Assembly: GCF_001884105.1 (NCBI RefSeq) | Contig: NZ_MACI01000089.1 | Location: 1-64,000 of the forward strand | Length of the DNA stretch: 64,000 nt | Direction of reading: 5' to 3' | DNA from: Bacillus luti | GTDB lineage: Bacteria; Bacillota; Bacilli; Bacillales; Bacillaceae_G | Shown: in pieces, positions 61,825 to 64,000 of the stretch | Layout of the letters: the number at the start of each line of letters is the position of its first letter | Numbering within the stretch: the first letter of the stretch is position 1 | Position numbers and translations under genes: made by a program | Notes under the pieces: model-generated | Told to the model about the DNA's origin: nothing | Seen by the model: the letters and a program-made list of their open reading frames with translations, nothing else | Databases searched by the model: none

Positions 61825-62001
61825 GTGAGAACTGTATTGAGAAATTTTTAATGCGCTTATTAAGAAAAGGAATGAGTAAATGTTGCGAGAATAACGATTT
61901 ATAAGGAAGGACAGTTACTATTTATTGTATATGCAAAAGAAAGTTAGAAATAAATAACTAAAATAAAAATAGTGCTTCCTTTCAAAAAAGGGGGAATGTT
62001 A

Positions 62002-63606
62002 ATGAGGATTTTGCAAAGATGTACAATACTAATTCTCGCATTTTTTATTATGATTCCAATGGCTGTTAGTACGAAAGTAGAGGCAGAGGGAGTAAAAGAG
62101 CTTAAAACAGGATTTCCTGATCAAGAAGTATTTGCACCTGGGGATTGGTTTTTAGGTCAAAAGCCAACTAATTATGATGAGAGTAAGCCTCCAATCCTGT
62201 TTGTCCAAGGAAGGAATGGTAATGCGGATAGTTGGTATGGACAGACAGTATATCACGATATAAATGATATGTATGACTACGCTTTGAAAGCGGGATATCA
62301 AACCGTATTTATACAATTATATGATGCTGCGGGGAAAGGCTCGGCTAGTCAGTGGGACAACGGAAAATTGTTAGCACAAAAACTTGAAGAAATATATAAT
62401 CATTTCGGTAAAAGAGTTAATATTGTAGCGCATAGTAAAGGTGGTATCGATACACAAGCTGCACTAGTTGGATATGGAGCGAATCGATTTGTTGGAAATG
62501 TTATTACACTCGCTACACCGCATCACGGATCAAATTTAGCAGATTTATCATATAGCTGGTGGGCAGGTTGGCTTGCTTCTATATTAGGTCAAAAAGATGA
62601 TGGTACGTACTCATTACAAATGGGAGAAATGGCAAAATTTCGTTCTACAATAGATAATAATCCTGCAGTTAAATTAAACCGTTATTATACAGCTACTGGT
62701 ACAAGCTGGGGGCCAGTATTTTCTGCGTTATCTATGGGCGGTTTGTATTTGTCATCGTACGGTTCGAATGATGGGTTAGTAAATGAGTGGAGTGCTAAGT
62801 TACCATATGGAACACATTTATTTACAGATTCAAAGTTTGATCATGACAATATACGAAAAGGGTCAGCCGTTTTCTCACGAATTGAACCATATTTACGTAC
62901 AGCAAGTGTAACTATGCCAACATTAGTGACATCTAGCGCTAGTTCAAATGAAAATATAGAACAATTAAATACAACTTCAAATCAAAATATTTTAGGGGGA
63001 GAATTGCCAGAAAATCAGTGGATCGAACAAACTGTTACGGTTGATAAAAAGGCGGAAGGGATAGTTTCTATATTAACAGCTTCTTCTGATGTAGACGTGC
63101 AAATGATATCTCCAAAAGGAAAGATGTATACAAATAAGGATAGTGTTATAACTACTGGAGAAGGTGAATCTTTCTTTGGTGGGGCGACAATTAGAACATT
63201 TAAATTTGATAAAATGGATGTAGGAGAATGGAAAGTTAAAATGATGGCGAAGCAGTCAAAAGATGCTTATTTAGTTGTAAGCGATTATAAAAATGATGCG
63301 CCATTTGTTCTTCAAATGCCCTCAAAGGTTAAAGTAAACAAATCAGAGTATAAACTTAAAAAATCTCCTACAGCACCTGAAATGAAAGGTAAACTTTCAA
63401 TAACGGTAAGAGTCGTTAATAAAGAAGGGAACCTAGTATCTGAAAGTAATGAATTACAAAATGTTAATAACAATACATTTACAGGTGCTTTGAAAGACAT
63501 AAAGGAACCAGGGGTATATAACGTAACGATGGATATAAAAGGGATGAATAAAGAAGGACAACCATATAGTCGTACGCTAGTTAAGTCGGTTTATGTGGAG
63601 AAGTAG
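62002..63606 (+). CDS. secreted lipase / alpha-beta hydrolase
   Basis: A 534-residue secreted enzyme. A signal peptide (basic MRILQR, hydrophobic core, cleavage near residue 28 after VEA) leads into an alpha/beta hydrolase domain: PPILFVQGRNG for the oxyanion region, AHSKGG with the nucleophile Ser145, an Asp in the YGSNDGLVNEW region and a His in FDHDNIRKGS. From about 335 the C-terminal 200 residues form beta-rich domains without the hydrolase signature, likely substrate- or wall-binding. AAGGGGGA lies six bases before ATG 62002. A triacylglycerol lipase is most likely; the ester specificity is not fixed by sequence. Confidence 0.85.
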   Translation: MRILQRCTILILAFFIMIPMAVSTKVEAEGVKELKTGFPDQEVFAPGDWFLGQKPTNYDESKPPILFVQGRNGNADSWYGQTVYHDINDMYDYALKAGYQTVFIQLYDAAGKGSASQWDNGKLLAQKLEEIYNHFGKRVNIVAHSKGGIDTQAALVGYGANRFVGNVITLATPHHGSNLADLSYSWWAGWLASILGQKDDGTYSLQMGEMAKFRSTIDNNPAVKLNRYYTATGTSWGPVFSALSMGGLYLSSYGSNDGLVNEWSAKLPYGTHLFTDSKFDHDNIRKGSAVFSRIEPYLRTASVTMPTLVTSSASSNENIEQLNTTSNQNILGGELPENQWIEQTVTVDKKAEGIVSILTASSDVDVQMISPKGKMYTNKDSVITTGEGESFFGGATIRTFKFDKMDVGEWKVKMMAKQSKDAYLVVSDYKNDAPFVLQMPSKVKVNKSEYKLKKSPTAPEMKGKLSITVRVVNKEGNLVSESNELQNVNNNTFTGALKDIKEPGVYNVTMDIKGMNKEGQPYSRTLVKSVYVEK

Positions 63607-63630
63607 AAAAGAATGAGATGTTTTTAATAT

Positions 63631-63674
63631 AAAAAGTACCGAACTTTTGTAGGAGAAGGGTTCGGTACTTTTTC
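63631..63674 (+). terminator. rho-independent terminator of the lipase gene
   Basis: AAAAAGTACCGAAC / GTTCGGTACTTTTT with a 15-base loop and T run. Confidence 0.8.
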
Positions 63675-63756
63675 ATGTTTATTAGATTAACAGAAATATA
63701 CGATGAAAATTTATGTTCTATGAAGGAGATGATGGGAATCAAAAGAACATTATTCA

Positions 63757-63783
63757 ATAAAAAAAGATGCTGAAATAGCATCT
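63757..63783 (-). terminator. terminator of the minus-strand gene at the right edge
   Basis: AGATGCT / AGCATCT with a 5-base loop, followed on the minus strand by TTTTTTTATT. Confidence 0.7.
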
Positions 63784-63801
63784 GAATGTGACGGAATACT
63801 A

Positions 63802-64000
63802 TTAACCTAGTTTTGTAACTGTTAATTCAAGTGAATTTATACCATTATCACAAGTTACAATACTTTGATGATTAAAGCCGCTATTATTTCTAAGTTGCAG
63901 AGTTGCATTAGCTGGAACCGTAACGATAGTTTCACCAACTAGTTGAAGGCATTCATTATTTGCTGAGGTATTCATTTGAAAAGCGAAATCACCTTGGCTA
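63802..64000 (-). CDS. C-terminal part of a beta-rich protein, unknown (exosporium-like?)
   Basis: The last 65 codons of a minus-strand gene that continues past the window edge. Visible product: a strand-rich segment with VGETIVTVPANATLQLRNNS, then HQSIVTCDNGINSLELTV and a KLG end, the alternating pattern of a jelly-roll or beta-sandwich domain such as the C-terminal domains of collagen-like exosporium proteins. Two cysteines. No collagen repeat is present in this part, so the assignment is only a suggestion. Confidence 0.6.
   Translation of the reverse strand, partial: SQGDFAFQMNTSANNECLQLVGETIVTVPANATLQLRNNSGFNHQSIVTCDNGINSLELTVTKLG

Noticed and set aside
1-64000. Search for CRISPR arrays, tRNA/rRNA genes, insertion sequences and prophage genes
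   Set aside because: No regularly spaced repeats, cloverleaf or rRNA segments, transposase or phage motifs were seen by eye.

Overview
The window looks like a chromosomal segment from a low-GC Gram-positive of the Bacillus cereus group. Support: AT-rich codon use, strong AGGAGG-type ribosome sites with frequent GTG/TTG starts, a type VIIb secretion locus in staphylococcal gene order, a GerW/YtfJ sporulation protein, a cysteine-rich C-terminal Bacillus-type Fnr, and a nar/moa/nir cluster of B. cereus layout. The species is inferred; no marker gene fixes it.

Bases 1-18,700, secretion and accessory region. The left edge cuts into esaA; essA, esaB, essB and essC follow, so the T7SSb membrane machine is nearly complete. 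Next come two small helical LXG partners and an LXG effector whose C-terminus is a glycine-rich, membrane-active-looking domain. Behind it is a six-helix membrane protein, probably its immunity protein, two related ~150-residue proteins, small membrane proteins, and a tandem array of four more copies of the six-helix protein spaced 832-836 bp start to start. One copy carries a nonsense codon, and two short gene fragments show that further copies were lost. A broken and an intact copy of a lipoprotein gene flank the array. The copies look mosaic. This is the most unusual part of the window.

Bases 18,900-38,200, mostly housekeeping: GNAT acetyltransferase, ytfJ, a methyltransferase, formate-tetrahydrofolate ligase (fhs), a DEAD-box helicase with a DEFD motif, a VOC protein, a zinc-phospholipase-like protein, a quinone oxidoreductase, an ECF sigma/anti-sigma pair, a metallo-beta-lactamase-fold hydrolase, glutathione peroxidase, and a MoxR / DUF58 / transglutaminase operon. 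Several small membrane proteins of unknown role are interspersed.

Bases 38,300-59,930, anaerobic nitrate and nitrite respiration: narGHJI, fnr, molybdopterin genes (moaA, a moeB-like gene, moeA, moaE, moaD), the transporter narK, then on the minus strand nirB, nirD, a sirohaem operon (SUMT-HemD fusion, sirB, sirC) and ric/scdA for iron-sulfur repair. Four TGTGA-N6-TCACA-like Fnr boxes, at narG, moaA, nirB and ric, each lie about 41.5 bp from a predicted transcription start, so the island reads as one Fnr regulon making enzyme, cofactor, transporter, downstream nitrite reductase and damage repair together. Between narK and nirB sit an amidohydrolase remnant, an AEC transporter and a small SpoIIAA-like protein.

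Bases 60,000-64,000 hold an excalibur-domain repeat protein gene with two apparent frameshifts, two small ORFs, a secreted lipase, and the 3' end of a minus-strand gene cut by the window edge. No rRNA, tRNA, insertion sequence, CRISPR array or replication origin was seen.
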